Source of the DNA: Comamonas sp. BIGb0152
GTDB taxonomy: Bacteria > Pseudomonadota > Gammaproteobacteria > Burkholderiales > Burkholderiaceae_C
Assembly: GCF_024809975.1 (NCBI RefSeq)
Contig: NZ_JANUDY010000002.1
Span: 682,001-746,000, forward strand
DNA: 64,000 bases
Direction of reading: 5' to 3'
Shown here: positions 43,102 to 51,711 of the stretch, piece after piece
How positions within the stretch are numbered: the first letter of the stretch is position 1
How the letters are laid out: each line of letters starts with the position of its first letter
The notes under the pieces: model-generated
Databases searched by the model: none
What the model saw: only the letters and a program-made list of their open reading frames with translations
Told to the model about the DNA's origin: nothing
Made by a program: the position numbers and the translations under genes

Positions 43102-44166
43102 ATGCCGATCTTGTTCAAACCCATTCCAGCCGCCAACCGCCGAATCCAGGCCATCGTAGTGGGCGGTGGTGTCATGGGTGCATCGGCTGCTTGGCATCTG
43201 TCCAAAGCCGGCGCAGCCGTGGCCTTGATCGAAAGCGCCCCAGGCAGCCTCAGCACCGCGACATCCTCCTCTTTCGGCTGGGTCGGTGCCAGCGCCAGCA
43301 CCCCTTCTGACAACCAGTCAGCCTTCGCTGAGAGGTTGAAGGCACTGGCAGAGTTCGGATCGATCGAGCGCGAACTCGGCCCGTTGCCGATCGCCGCGCG
43401 CGGCGCGCTGCTTTGGTGGTCACAGGAAGACGAAACAGCCGCCATGATTGCGGAGCACAGGGCCGCCGGCACGCGAATGGAAGGTCTTGTGCGCGCCCAG
43501 ATCACCGAAAAGGAGCAGACGCTTGCAAAGCCGCCGCCACTCGCCGCCTGGGCGCCCGACGATTTCGCATTGGAGCCCGCCGCATTTGCACGCCAGCTGC
43601 TGGCCGGCGCACAGGGCTTAGGAACATGCCTGCGCCAAGCAACCGTTGATGCTGTCGACGTGGTGGGCAACCGGGTCGTGGGCGTCGTTGTGCAAGGGCA
43701 GCGACTGGCTGCCGACACAGTGGTGCTTGCCAATGGCTATGGAGCGCGCGCGCTCGCCTGGACTGCAGGCGTTGATCTGCCCCTCCAGCAATCGCCAGCG
43801 GTGTTGCTTCGATTTGGTACAGAAGCCTATGGCCTTCGGCACCTCGTTTGTGCGCAGGACCTGGAGCTGCGCCCCTCGCTAGCGGGTGGGCTGGTTTCTG
43901 CGGCGGACTATCCAGAAAACGGTGACAGCGGCTTGTCCGCGCTTGCAGCGCGCACGGGCGATCGTATTGCGCATCTGTTCGGGCTTGCAGTGGCACCTAG
44001 CCCGGTCGCCATCAACGCTGCACAGCGTCCGATGACGGCGGACGGCAAGCCCCTCTGCGGCCCAGTCGGTGAGATCGAAGGCCTGTTTGCGCTGGTCGCG
44101 CACCCCGGGGTCATCCTGGCCCCTCTTCTGGGCCGGCTTTGCGCCGAATCTGTTCTAGACGCTTGA
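43102..44166 (+). CDS. FAD-dependent amino acid oxidase/dehydrogenase (DadA/GlyO-like)
   Basis: 354 residues from ATG at 43102; the open frame extends to 42988 but the added residues have no family match. The FAD-binding motif AIVVGGGVMGASAAWHLSKAGAAVALIE is at about 16-43; VVLANGYGARALAW and a C-terminal PLCGPVGEIEGLFALVAHPGVILAPLLG complete a DAO-type fold. Likely oxidises an amine or D-amino acid. It is shorter than DadA (about 430). It has no ribosome site that stands out. The neighbours give no substrate hint. Confidence 0.8.
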   Translation: MPILFKPIPAANRRIQAIVVGGGVMGASAAWHLSKAGAAVALIESAPGSLSTATSSSFGWVGASASTPSDNQSAFAERLKALAEFGSIERELGPLPIAARGALLWWSQEDETAAMIAEHRAAGTRMEGLVRAQITEKEQTLAKPPPLAAWAPDDFALEPAAFARQLLAGAQGLGTCLRQATVDAVDVVGNRVVGVVVQGQRLAADTVVLANGYGARALAWTAGVDLPLQQSPAVLLRFGTEAYGLRHLVCAQDLELRPSLAGGLVSAADYPENGDSGLSALAARTGDRIAHLFGLAVAPSPVAINAAQRPMTADGKPLCGPVGEIEGLFALVAHPGVILAPLLGRLCAESVLDA

Positions 44167-44221
44167 TCGCGATATCCGCTGCGGGTCGTTGCTGTCGCGC
44201 AGCGATCTGGGTCCAAGGGCC

Positions 44222-44261
44222 GTCAAAAGCCCAAAAGCCAAAGGCCCAAAAGCCCAAAAGC
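44222..44261 (+). repeat. Short degenerate tandem repeat (AAAAGCCC units)
   Basis: About five copies of an 8-bp unit read AAAAGCCC, AAAAGCC, AAAGGCCC, AAAAGCCC, AAAAGC. It lies between the convergent oxidoreductase and LysR genes and is non-coding. Confidence 0.65.
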
Positions 44262-44337
44262 AGACGGGACCTGACTCGTCTTGCCGACGCACGAACAAGC
44301 TGGCCAGAGATGCAGCGTAGTTATTGGCTGGCTGCGC

Positions 44338-45219
44338 TTACAAGGCCGCCTCTGCACAGATCCAGTCCAAGAACGCGCGCACTTCAGGGCGCTCAACCGC
44401 CCCGGGCCGCGTCACCGCGTAGTACGCAAATCTTGCTGGCCAAGGCTTGTCCAGCACCTGAATAAGCCGGCCTGCCGCGATCTCTTCCAAGGCATAGGCT
44501 TGCGGCACCAGCGCCAGGCCCTGGCCCGCCTCTGCCGCGCGAATCAGCAGGAAGTCGTCTTCAAATGCGTTGCCCCGCTCTGATCGCCCGTCGTCAGCCA
44601 CTCCATGCGCTTTGAGCCAAAGCGGCCAATCTGCGCGATCGCCGTCGTGCAGCAAGGGGTAGGCAAGGCAATCGCCCGCCTCGCGGATCACCGCCTTGTG
44701 GCGCTTCATGAATTCGGGGGACGCGACCGGCGTCAAAACCGGCGCCATCAGCGGGCTGACCTCCAGCCCTGGGTAGTCTCCCAGTCCATGGCGCAAAGCC
44801 ACATCCACGCGGTCACGTAGCAGGTCGACCAATTCCGACGTGGCCTCCACGCGGATTTCAACATCCGGGTGCAGTTGCTTGAACCGCCCAAGGCGAGGCA
44901 CCAGCCACGATGCGGCAAAGGTGGCAACTGTGCTGACCGTCAGGCTGCGTCTTTCCTTGGCGCTTTCCAAGGTCTGCATGGCCTGGTCAATCTGAAAAAA
45001 CGCGTCGCGCAGCCTCGGGTACACGCTGGCACCTGCCTCAGTCAGGCGCATGCCAAAGCGTTCACGCTCCAGCAACACAACCCCAAGGCGATCTTCCAGC
45101 ACACGGATTTGCTGGCTGACGGCGCCGGGGGTGACGTGCAGGGCCTGCGCTGCGGCCTTGACGCTTTTGCGCTGCCCAACCTCTACAAATGTGCGCAGTG
45201 CCTGTAACGGATAGGCCAT
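44338..45219 (-). CDS. LysR-family regulator, GcvA-like
   Basis: 293 residues. The N-terminal helix-turn-helix reads QRKSVKAAAQALHVTPGAVSQQIRVLEDRLGVVLLER, and the effector domain contains VSTVATFAASWLVPRLGRF and DVALRHGLGDYPGLE, which are typical of GcvA-like LysR proteins. It is divergent from the GST-LLM-GNAT operon and presumably controls it. Two tandem ATTTACTAA repeats lie 13-30 bp upstream of its start, suitable for autoregulation and control of the operon. Confidence 0.9.
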   Translation of the reverse strand: MAYPLQALRTFVEVGQRKSVKAAAQALHVTPGAVSQQIRVLEDRLGVVLLERERFGMRLTEAGASVYPRLRDAFFQIDQAMQTLESAKERRSLTVSTVATFAASWLVPRLGRFKQLHPDVEIRVEATSELVDLLRDRVDVALRHGLGDYPGLEVSPLMAPVLTPVASPEFMKRHKAVIREAGDCLAYPLLHDGDRADWPLWLKAHGVADDGRSERGNAFEDDFLLIRAAEAGQGLALVPQAYALEEIAAGRLIQVLDKPWPARFAYYAVTRPGAVERPEVRAFLDWICAEAAL

Positions 45220-45231
45220 ATATATCTTTAG

Positions 45232-45249
45232 ATTTACTAAATTTACTAA
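45232..45249. promoter_or_regulatory. Two tandem ATTTACTAA repeats in a LysR divergent promoter
   Basis: ATTTACTAA occurs twice without a gap at 45232-45240 and 45241-45249, just upstream of the LysR start and about 90 bp before the divergent GST gene. It is a candidate LysR operator in an AT-rich promoter region. Confidence 0.45.
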
Positions 45250-45338
45250 GCAAAAATGATCGCTTTTCAGGCAACGTATTTAACAAGAGAATTTGCCTTC
45301 CCAGTCATTCTTTTAATTTTAGTTTATCTGCAAACTCA

Positions 45339-45962
45339 ATGCTGCACCTTTATTCCGATAGTTCCCCCAATGGTTTCAAAGCGACCATTGCGCTTGAAGA
45401 GCTTTCTTTGCCTTACCAACTGCACCATGTGCGCATCGATGAAGGCGACCACCGACAGCCCGGTTTTCTAGCGCTCAACCCCCATGGCCGAATTCCGGTA
45501 CTCACGGACAGCGAGACAGGTGTGGTGCTGTTCGAGTCCGCAGCCATCCTTTTGTACCTGGCCGACAAGACTGGAAAGCTTTTGCCGACGGATCCGCGAG
45601 CCCGATGGGAGGCAATCAAATGGTTGCAGTTCCATGCATCCAGCGTCGGGCCCATGCTGGGCCAGCGCGTGCACTTCTCGCTTTTTGCAGATCCGCCCAT
45701 CCCGTCGGCCACGGAGCGCTACCAGCGCCTGACGGAGGAGGCGTTCACAGTGCTGGACCAGGCCTTGGCAGATCGCCCGTATTTCGCCGGTGTCGACTAC
45801 TCCATCGCAGACATTGCCCATTTCGCTTGGCTGCACATTGCACGAATCATCCACTTTGACTTCAGCCACTACCGCTGCCTCAGTGCATGGTTTGAGCGGG
45901 TCGCGGATCGGCCCGCCGTACGCAAGGGCACCACATTGCCAGCCCCCGCAACCAGTGCATGA
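45339..45962 (+). CDS. Glutathione S-transferase
   Basis: 207 residues from ATG at 45339 (MLHLYSDSSPNGFKATIALEEL). The thioredoxin-like N-terminal domain (to about residue 80) has NPHGRIPVLTD (cis-Pro) and FESAAILLYLADKTGKLLP; the helical C-terminal domain contains YFAGVDYSIADIAHFAW, the N-capping box motif. It resembles the YfcG/Ure2p-like GST group. It overlaps the next gene by ATGA and is the first of a three-gene operon opposite a GcvA-like regulator. The substrate is unknown; detoxification or conjugation is inferred. Confidence 0.9.
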   Translation: MLHLYSDSSPNGFKATIALEELSLPYQLHHVRIDEGDHRQPGFLALNPHGRIPVLTDSETGVVLFESAAILLYLADKTGKLLPTDPRARWEAIKWLQFHASSVGPMLGQRVHFSLFADPPIPSATERYQRLTEEAFTVLDQALADRPYFAGVDYSIADIAHFAWLHIARIIHFDFSHYRCLSAWFERVADRPAVRKGTTLPAPATSA

Positions 45963-47020
45963 ACCCGCAACAGATCCTAGAAATGAACACATCCAACCCC
46001 TCTCAACGCCTGGCCGGCGCCTCCTACGCCTCGTTTTACGCACACCCTGGCTACCGGCGCATGTTCGCGCCAGACCGGCTGACCCTGGGCATCTTTTTAC
46101 CGCTGCGCAGTTTCAAAGGGGATATGTCGGTACTCCAAGGTCAGGCCGACCTGGTCACCGAGATGGACGGGCAGGGCTTTGCTGCCGTATGGGTGCGCGA
46201 CGTACCTTTGTTCGATCCCTCGTTTGGAGATGCAGGGCAGGTGTTCGATCCCTTCGCTTATCTGTCCTACCTGGCAGCGCGAACCACAAAGCTGGCCTTG
46301 GCAACGGGGAGCGCCATTGTCTCTTTGCGCCACCCCATCGACGTGGCGAAAGCAGCCGCCACCATTGACCAGCTCTCCGGCGGCCGCCTGGTAATGGGTG
46401 TGGCATCTGGCGACAGACCCCTGGAGTTTCCGGCCTATGGACTGGCGCATGCTGCCCGCGCCGATCGTTTTGCCCAGGCAATTTCCTACCTGCGCCAGCT
46501 CCTGCAGTCCGGCCATCTGGACATCAGCTCTCCGCTGGGGCGCTTTGAAGGCGCCGAGCTTCTGCCCCAGCCCGTGTCCGCCCGCATTCCACTGATGGTG
46601 ACAGGATCCTCGGGACAATCACTGGCGTGGATTGCTGAGAATGCCGATGGCTGGCTGACCTACCCCAACGCAACCCATACACCCCGAGGACCACAGCACT
46701 TGGCGGAAAAGATTCGGGCTTGGCGTGCGCTGATTCCTGGGGGTGCGTTTCGACCGCACATGACCAACGAGTGGATCGACCTGGTGGATGACCCTGCTTA
46801 TCCCCGCACGCCCTTGCACGGAGGCCATGTTCTGCGCACCGGGCGCAAAGGGCTGATCGCCTTGCTTGAGGAGTGGCAGGCAGCAGGGGTGAACCACGCT
46901 GCACTTGGCATACAGTTCTCACAGCGCCCGCCAGCCGAAGTGCTGGAGGAGTTGGCCCGGGAGGTGCTGCCGCACTTCCCCTCGCACGAAGGAGTGCCGG
47001 CAGCTTGCGTGACCTGGTGA
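45959..47020 (+). CDS. Luciferase-like (LLM) flavin-dependent oxidoreductase, BA3436-type
   Basis: 353 residues. The bacterial luciferase-like barrel is evident: LTLGIFLPLRSF at the start, GFAAVWVRDVPLFDPSFGDAGQVFDPFAYLSYLAARTTKLALATGSAIVSLRHP, IDQLSGGRLVMGVASGDRP and MVTGSSGQSLAWIAENADGWLTYP. I recall this subgroup as the BA3436-type luciferase family. It probably uses reduced FMN and oxygen on an unknown substrate. Its start overlaps the GST stop, and the GNAT gene follows after 14 bp. Confidence 0.87.
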   Translation: MNPQQILEMNTSNPSQRLAGASYASFYAHPGYRRMFAPDRLTLGIFLPLRSFKGDMSVLQGQADLVTEMDGQGFAAVWVRDVPLFDPSFGDAGQVFDPFAYLSYLAARTTKLALATGSAIVSLRHPIDVAKAAATIDQLSGGRLVMGVASGDRPLEFPAYGLAHAARADRFAQAISYLRQLLQSGHLDISSPLGRFEGAELLPQPVSARIPLMVTGSSGQSLAWIAENADGWLTYPNATHTPRGPQHLAEKIRAWRALIPGGAFRPHMTNEWIDLVDDPAYPRTPLHGGHVLRTGRKGLIALLEEWQAAGVNHAALGIQFSQRPPAEVLEELAREVLPHFPSHEGVPAACVTW

Positions 47021-47034
47021 CCTCCGACCATCCC

Positions 47035-47541
47035 ATGAATGACAAAGCCAGAGCCAGAGCCCGTATGAACAAAGACCGCCCCACGCTGAGCCCCCTGAAA
47101 ATCCGCCCCCTGGAAACGCGCGATCGAACGCCTTGGGCGCAGCTCTACCGCCAGTATGCGGACTTCTACCAATCCACCATGACCGATGCGATTCTGGATC
47201 GGTCATGGTCATGGCTGATGGACCCACACCATCCCCTGGAGGGACTGGTCGCAGAGGCAGAGGATCAGCAGTTGTTGGGACTGGCGCACTTTCGTGCCTG
47301 CCCTGACCCGCTGATCGCACAGGACGTCGGGTTTCTCGACGACCTGTTTGTGGCGCCAGACAGGCGCGGCTCAGGCATTGGCCGCCGCTTGATCGTTGGC
47401 GTGGCGGCCAAAGGGAAAGAGCGCAACTGGGCTGTGTTGCGGTGGATAACGGCGGATTCCAATGCCCCGGCGCGCCAGCTCTACGACCAGCTGGCACAAG
47501 TGACCCACTGGGTTAGTTATGACCTTGATTTGCAACGCTAG
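47035..47541 (+). CDS. GNAT-family N-acetyltransferase
   Basis: 168 residues from ATG at 47035; ATG at 47065 is an alternative. The acetyl-CoA-binding motif is DDLFVAPDRRGSGIGRRLIVGVAAKGKERN (about residues 102-131), preceded by LLGLAHFRACPDPL. The substrate is unknown. It is the last gene of the GST-LLM-GNAT operon. After it the sequence carries a transposase remnant, so the operon lies at the edge of a rearranged segment. Confidence 0.88.
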   Translation: MNDKARARARMNKDRPTLSPLKIRPLETRDRTPWAQLYRQYADFYQSTMTDAILDRSWSWLMDPHHPLEGLVAEAEDQQLLGLAHFRACPDPLIAQDVGFLDDLFVAPDRRGSGIGRRLIVGVAAKGKERNWAVLRWITADSNAPARQLYDQLAQVTHWVSYDLDLQR

Positions 47542-47561
47542 CGAGGACATTGGCCACTGCG

Positions 47562-47633
47562 GTGGTCGAGCCGTGCATCCACGGCTACAACGAGAAGCGC
47601 ATCCAACGCTGGCTTGGTGCCCTCCTCTGCATC
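47562..47633 (+). pseudogene. Remnant of an IS3-family transposase (C-terminal end of OrfB)
   Basis: The frame reads VEPCIHGYNEKRIQRWLGAL, matching the IHxYNEKRIxRxLGxL motif near the C-terminus of IS3-group transposases. The following residues no longer fit the expected SPxEYR sequence, suggesting a frameshift. No catalytic residues or terminal inverted repeats remain nearby. The rest of 47634-47794 shows nothing recognisable. Confidence 0.45.
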
Positions 47634-47794
47634 CCGGGACCCTCAGCACAAGCCTTCGCCCATGGGATGGACACGGATCGGGATCAGGCGCAAGGCGTCT
47701 TTGCAGCCAATAGCGGGCTATGGACAAGCAAGACAACGCAGCGGAGCGCCTGCGTCCGCGTTCAGACCCAGGCAGGACGTTTTGCAGAGGGTTG

Positions 47795-48847
47795 CTAGCG
47801 TCGTAGAGGGTGGCGGGAGCGATCCCGAGAACGGAAGAACAAGCCGACCAGCATGAACAACGATGCCAGCAGCGTGGCGACAAGGCTCCATGCAGGTATG
47901 GGCGCGGCTGCTGCAGTCGATGCGCCTGGAACAGTGATAGGGGGGCTGCTTGGCCCGGTGCCCACATTGGTCTGCGCAGCGACCGTACAGATATAAGCAA
48001 CGCCTGGGGCTAAGCCCGGCACCGTGATGGGCGACTGCCCTGCAGACGCCGTGATGGCGGCACCGCCACCGACGGGCACGCACTGGGCCTGGTAGCCCGT
48101 GACGGTCTCCGTAGGGGTGGATGCGACGGGAGGGAAGTTTAATGTGACGGTATTGCCTTGCCTGTCTGCACCAACGCTGGCCGGGGGCGTGACATCGGAT
48201 GCGCTGATGCTGATCGCATCAACACCAAAGAAAAGGCTCTGGCGATTGTCCACCTCGGCAAGCCGCAGGCGAATGCTGCGCCCTGCATAGGGCGTCACAT
48301 CGAACTGAATGCTTTGATAGCCGCTACCGACGCTTGCGCCCGACCATTGGAAGACATTGGCAAGAACGCCAGTGCCCAGGTCGTTCCAGGGCGCCGCCGG
48401 ATCCATGATATCGATACGTGCCTGCTGGTTGGGTACCGTCTGATAATCCAGGCTAGCGGGTGCGGCCGATGGGGGTGCCGCACTTTGCAGATACACCTGC
48501 GCGCTGAGTGTCGCGCTTTTGCCTGCGGGCACAGCGATATCCTGGTACAGGACATGCGACCCAGGACCAGGCTGATCGGACATCGCTGCAAACGTGCCTT
48601 GTGGCGGCGCTGCGACGCTGACAGGCGTCAGGGCACTTTGGGTGCCTTGCTGTGCATAAAAGCCTCCCTGCGATCCCGGCTGGGACATGGCTTGCCAGCC
48701 GGTAAAGCCCAGTGAACCCGCGCCAGCGTTTTGCTCAAAGCCACCATTGACCACGAGTTCGGCGGCGCGCGCCAGCGGGCTGAGGGTGCAGGCCAGCATC
48801 ACCAGCGCAATGCCGCTGCCAAGCCGATAGTGTGGAGGGCATGTCAT
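47795..48847 (-). CDS. Exported protein with fibronectin-III domain and IPTL-like C-terminal anchor
   Basis: 350 residues. Signal peptide about 1-29 (ending LSPLARAAE). An N-terminal beta-rich domain begins LVVNGGFEQNAGAGSLGFTGW, a common start for carbohydrate-binding-like modules. A fibronectin type III-like domain spans about 217-305 (VTLNFPPVASTPTETVTGYQAQCVP... GVAYICTVAAQTNVG). The C-terminus reads PIPAWSLVATLLASLFMLVG followed by a basic tail (RSRDRSRHPLRR). This Pro motif, one membrane segment and basic end match IPTL-CTERM sorting tails recognised by exosortase H. Confidence 0.82.
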   Translation of the reverse strand: MTCPPHYRLGSGIALVMLACTLSPLARAAELVVNGGFEQNAGAGSLGFTGWQAMSQPGSQGGFYAQQGTQSALTPVSVAAPPQGTFAAMSDQPGPGSHVLYQDIAVPAGKSATLSAQVYLQSAAPPSAAPASLDYQTVPNQQARIDIMDPAAPWNDLGTGVLANVFQWSGASVGSGYQSIQFDVTPYAGRSIRLRLAEVDNRQSLFFGVDAISISASDVTPPASVGADRQGNTVTLNFPPVASTPTETVTGYQAQCVPVGGGAAITASAGQSPITVPGLAPGVAYICTVAAQTNVGTGPSSPPITVPGASTAAAAPIPAWSLVATLLASLFMLVGLFFRSRDRSRHPLRR

Positions 48848-48864
48848 GGCTGATCCTTTGCTGC

Positions 48865-49593
48865 TCAGCGCTCGTAGAGTGTCGCGGTGGGCGTGCTGGG
48901 ACTGTCATTGCCTTCAAGGCGGTTATTGTTATAGGTGGTCACATTGCCGGCGGTGGTATTGAAGGCGGTGGCATTCCCAAAAAGCGACGAATCCGAGAGG
49001 TAGAGCTTGCTATTGGCATCACCCATGGAAATGGCTGCCGCGCGGTTGTTCACGATATCGGCGCGTTGCACCAGCAACTGGGCGTTTGCGCCGCTCTGCA
49101 CTTCGATGGCATTTTGAAAACCTTGGATCTGGGTGTGCTCGACCAGAACCTTGGATGCGCTGCGCACTTGGATCCCTGACGCGCTCGTGCCGAGTCCTTC
49201 AATACTCAAGTTGCGCAGAACCACGGTGGCATTGGGATGGATTCCCGTGTCGATATCGATGATGATGGCATTGCCGCTGCTGACCAGCACGCCAGCCGTG
49301 CCAGCGGCTGCACCATCCAGCGAGATAGGTTTGGTGACGGTAACCGCGCCAAAGCCACCGGGGTCAAGGATGTTGACTTGACCTCTAGCGGCAGTTCTAG
49401 AGATGGCTCCGGCAAAAGTCTTGCACGGCGCCGTTCTGCTGCAGGGGTTTGCATCATCACCCACTCCAGACACCCAGGTTCGCGTTGCCTGGGCAAAGGC
49501 GGACGGCGCCGCAAAAGCCCCTGCGAGGGCAACCAGCGATACGGCCCATAGCCGAACCCCGCCAAAATGGATCCTGCTGGTGTGGATGCGCAT
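48865..49593 (-). CDS. Exported right-handed beta-helix protein
   Basis: 242 residues from ATG at 49591-49593. A signal peptide ends at FAAPSAFAQA. The mature part begins TRTWVSGVGDDANPCSRTAP and continues CKTFAGAISRTAARGQVNILDPG, a familiar start for short pectate-lyase-like beta-helix proteins, followed by regular turns (VVLRNLSIEGLG, VLVEHTQIQGFQNAIEV, LLVQRADIVNNRAAAI). The two cysteines may form a disulfide. No enzymatic residues are evident; binding of a surface polysaccharide is possible. It lies 17 bp upstream of the FnIII/IPTL gene on the same strand, so they probably form an operon. Confidence 0.82.
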   Translation of the reverse strand: MRIHTSRIHFGGVRLWAVSLVALAGAFAAPSAFAQATRTWVSGVGDDANPCSRTAPCKTFAGAISRTAARGQVNILDPGGFGAVTVTKPISLDGAAAGTAGVLVSSGNAIIIDIDTGIHPNATVVLRNLSIEGLGTSASGIQVRSASKVLVEHTQIQGFQNAIEVQSGANAQLLVQRADIVNNRAAAISMGDANSKLYLSDSSLFGNATAFNTTAGNVTTYNNNRLEGNDSPSTPTATLYER

Positions 49594-50041
49594 GATTGCC
49601 TCGTTTGGAAATGTTGATTGATTAACTAAATGTAGCGTGGGCCACACCTTTGCAATCATGGGTTTACCCTTGTTTTTAGACCACCGAAGCGCTCGATCAG
49701 TACAGCGCCCATTCAACACCTGGCCCTGGCGACTGCTGCCGCTCAAGCACTGGTCAGCCAGCAACTCAGATCCGTTTGCTGCGACCTCCCGTCGTCGCCG
49801 GGTTGGCCTTACAGCGGTTGCTGCCGCGCACGGCCTGATCCTGCGCATTCGGTCACCGGCACCTAGTGCGCATCCGAGCACCAAGGCTTGCGCTGGCCTA
49901 GCGATGGGTTTCATGGAGACGTCAACGGTGCCCCTCCATGCCATGTTTCAGCTAAAGTCCGTGCCTGTATACCCGCAGCCGTGCTCGCGATGTGTGTCGC
50001 CGAAATTCTGCTGATGGACCAAGACTCGGAAGCCGAAAAAC
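49594..50041. other. Intergenic region, no gene supported
   Basis: 448 bp. It holds the promoter region of the beta-helix operon (AT-rich near 49600-49635). Open frames across 49637-50014 have no family-like features and no ribosome site, and the minus-strand frame that extends the beta-helix gene is not supported. Nothing else seen. Confidence 0.5.
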
Positions 50042-50338
50042 ATGCCCCTATTTGACCTCCCTACCATCGCCAATGCACTGCCTGCGGCATGGCGCTCCAC
50101 AGTACTTGGACGAGTGGGCTCGACAAACATCAAATTGCTTCGGATGGACCAACTGCCGTATGGCGAGGAAGCGCATGACTACGATGAGGTCTTGCTGGTC
50201 GTCAGTGGCCGAATGGTGCTGGAAGTTGCCGGCGAGGCGCTCCGCATTGACGCGGGTCAGATGTACATTGCCGAAGCCGGCGTTCCTCATGCGGTTTTAT
50301 CGGGGAGCCACGGAAGTTTGCTGATTGTGGATCTCTGA
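50042..50338 (+). CDS. Small cytoplasmic cupin protein
   Basis: 98 residues, a single cupin barrel: EEAHDYDEVLLVVSGRMVLEVAGEALRIDAGQMYIAEAGVPHAVLSG. Motif 1 has His and Glu in H-x4-E form and motif 2 has PHAV. It lacks a signal peptide. Function unknown. Its last 42 bases overlap the end of the convergent MFS transporter gene. Confidence 0.82.
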   Translation: MPLFDLPTIANALPAAWRSTVLGRVGSTNIKLLRMDQLPYGEEAHDYDEVLLVVSGRMVLEVAGEALRIDAGQMYIAEAGVPHAVLSGSHGSLLIVDL

Positions 50339-51616
50339 ATCGACGGCTGTCGCCGCAGTACGCGGCGCCAGCAGCGGCATCGCCACCAGCGCACAGGTGC
50401 TCGCAACCAGCCACACCATTGGCCAGCCCTGCAGGGCGAGCAGCTGCGGGATCAATAAAGGCGTGACAAAGCACACCAGGAACACGCTGGTGTTCGCCAT
50501 GCCCAGCGCGGTGCCCGCCCGCGCCGCACCGGCCAGCATGGCGAGCTCGGTGTACGCGACGCCATGCCATGCCGACACGCAGACACCGCTCACACCCAGC
50601 AACACGACCAACGCCACACGCAGCGCCAATGGGTCGGCGGTCTGCGTGCCCACGGCCACAACCAGTAGCGCGAGCCCTGCGAACAAGACCACGCTGAGTG
50701 CGCTGCAAGCGCGCAGGTAAGCCGGGCGGTTGCGACGAAGATCGGTCCAGCGACCGCTCCACACGCGCAGCACCATCGCGCCGACCTGCGTAAAGACCAT
50801 GGTGGCGGTGATCGTCGCGACACTTGCGTGGCCAAAGTCGTGCAGGAACACGGTGCCGAAGGACAGCACGGCGAACTGCGGTGCGCAGAGGATGCCGATG
50901 CCCAGCACGATGCGCCAAACGCGTGCATCGTGCAGCGGGCCGGCCTTCAGTGCCAGAGCAGCATCTGCCGCGGTGTTGCGCGTGCGCGGCGTCGTCGCAG
51001 ACAGGGGCGGTTCATGCACCCAGGCCCAGCCCATCACCGCACCCAGCGCGCACAGCGCCGCCAGCAAGCTGTAGAGCGCAGCGAAGCCCCAGTGCAGGGC
51101 CACCCAAGGCAGCACTAGCGCGCCGATACCGCCGCCCAGCGGCACGGCGGTCTGGCGAATGCTCATCGCCAGACCGCGCTCGCTGGCGCCGAACCACGTC
51201 ATCACCGCACGTCCGCTAGCGCCGTTCACGCTGCCGCCCAGCAGGCCGACCAGCAACAAGCCTGCGCCCAAGCAGCCAAGACCTGGAATGTGCTGCGCGT
51301 TTGGTGCGGCCCAGAGCGCCATCGCCAGCAGCGCAAGCGCGGTGCTGCCCAGCCCGGTCAGCAGCACGGGTCGGTCTCCCCAGCGGTCAGTCAAGAGACC
51401 CCATGGCAGCTCGCTCACCGCGATGCCCAGCCCCATGAGGCCGAGCACCAAGCCGAGCGAGGCGTTGTCGAGCTGGTAGCCGGTGCGCATCAGCACCGCA
51501 GTCATGGGAATGCCGCTGAAAGCTACAGAAAAAGCCGCGTTGGCGGCGACACCCGCGGCCAGCACTTTCCAGCGGTGGCCCGCTGGATAGGTTGAAGAAG
51601 AAGTGGATAAGCTCAT
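50297..51616 (-). CDS. Major facilitator superfamily transporter
   Basis: 439 residues from ATG at 51614-51616 (MSLSTSSSTYPAGHRWKVLAAG). Twelve membrane segments with the MFS loop motif in WGLLTDRWGDRPVLLTG between segments 2 and 3, and GRWTDLRRNRPAYL as its second-half counterpart. An importer or exporter of a small molecule; the substrate is unknown. It is divergent (95 bp) from a LysR regulator at 51712, which probably controls it. Confidence 0.88.
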   Translation of the reverse strand: MSLSTSSSTYPAGHRWKVLAAGVAANAAFSVAFSGIPMTAVLMRTGYQLDNASLGLVLGLMGLGIAVSELPWGLLTDRWGDRPVLLTGLGSTALALLAMALWAAPNAQHIPGLGCLGAGLLLVGLLGGSVNGASGRAVMTWFGASERGLAMSIRQTAVPLGGGIGALVLPWVALHWGFAALYSLLAALCALGAVMGWAWVHEPPLSATTPRTRNTAADAALALKAGPLHDARVWRIVLGIGILCAPQFAVLSFGTVFLHDFGHASVATITATMVFTQVGAMVLRVWSGRWTDLRRNRPAYLRACSALSVVLFAGLALLVVAVGTQTADPLALRVALVVLLGVSGVCVSAWHGVAYTELAMLAGAARAGTALGMANTSVFLVCFVTPLLIPQLLALQGWPMVWLVASTCALVAMPLLAPRTAATAVDSEIHNQQTSVAPR

Positions 51617-51711
51617 GGTGCAACGCAGTATCCGCCGCTGCAAATGTTTTGAATATCAGAAAATATTGCGACAATCATCCTGAAAACCAGGACGATAGAA
51701 AGACCCCCACC

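Noticed and set aside
49637-50014. 125-codon plus-strand frame between the beta-helix and cupin genes
   Set aside because: No ribosome site, no domain-like pattern, overlaps a promoter region.
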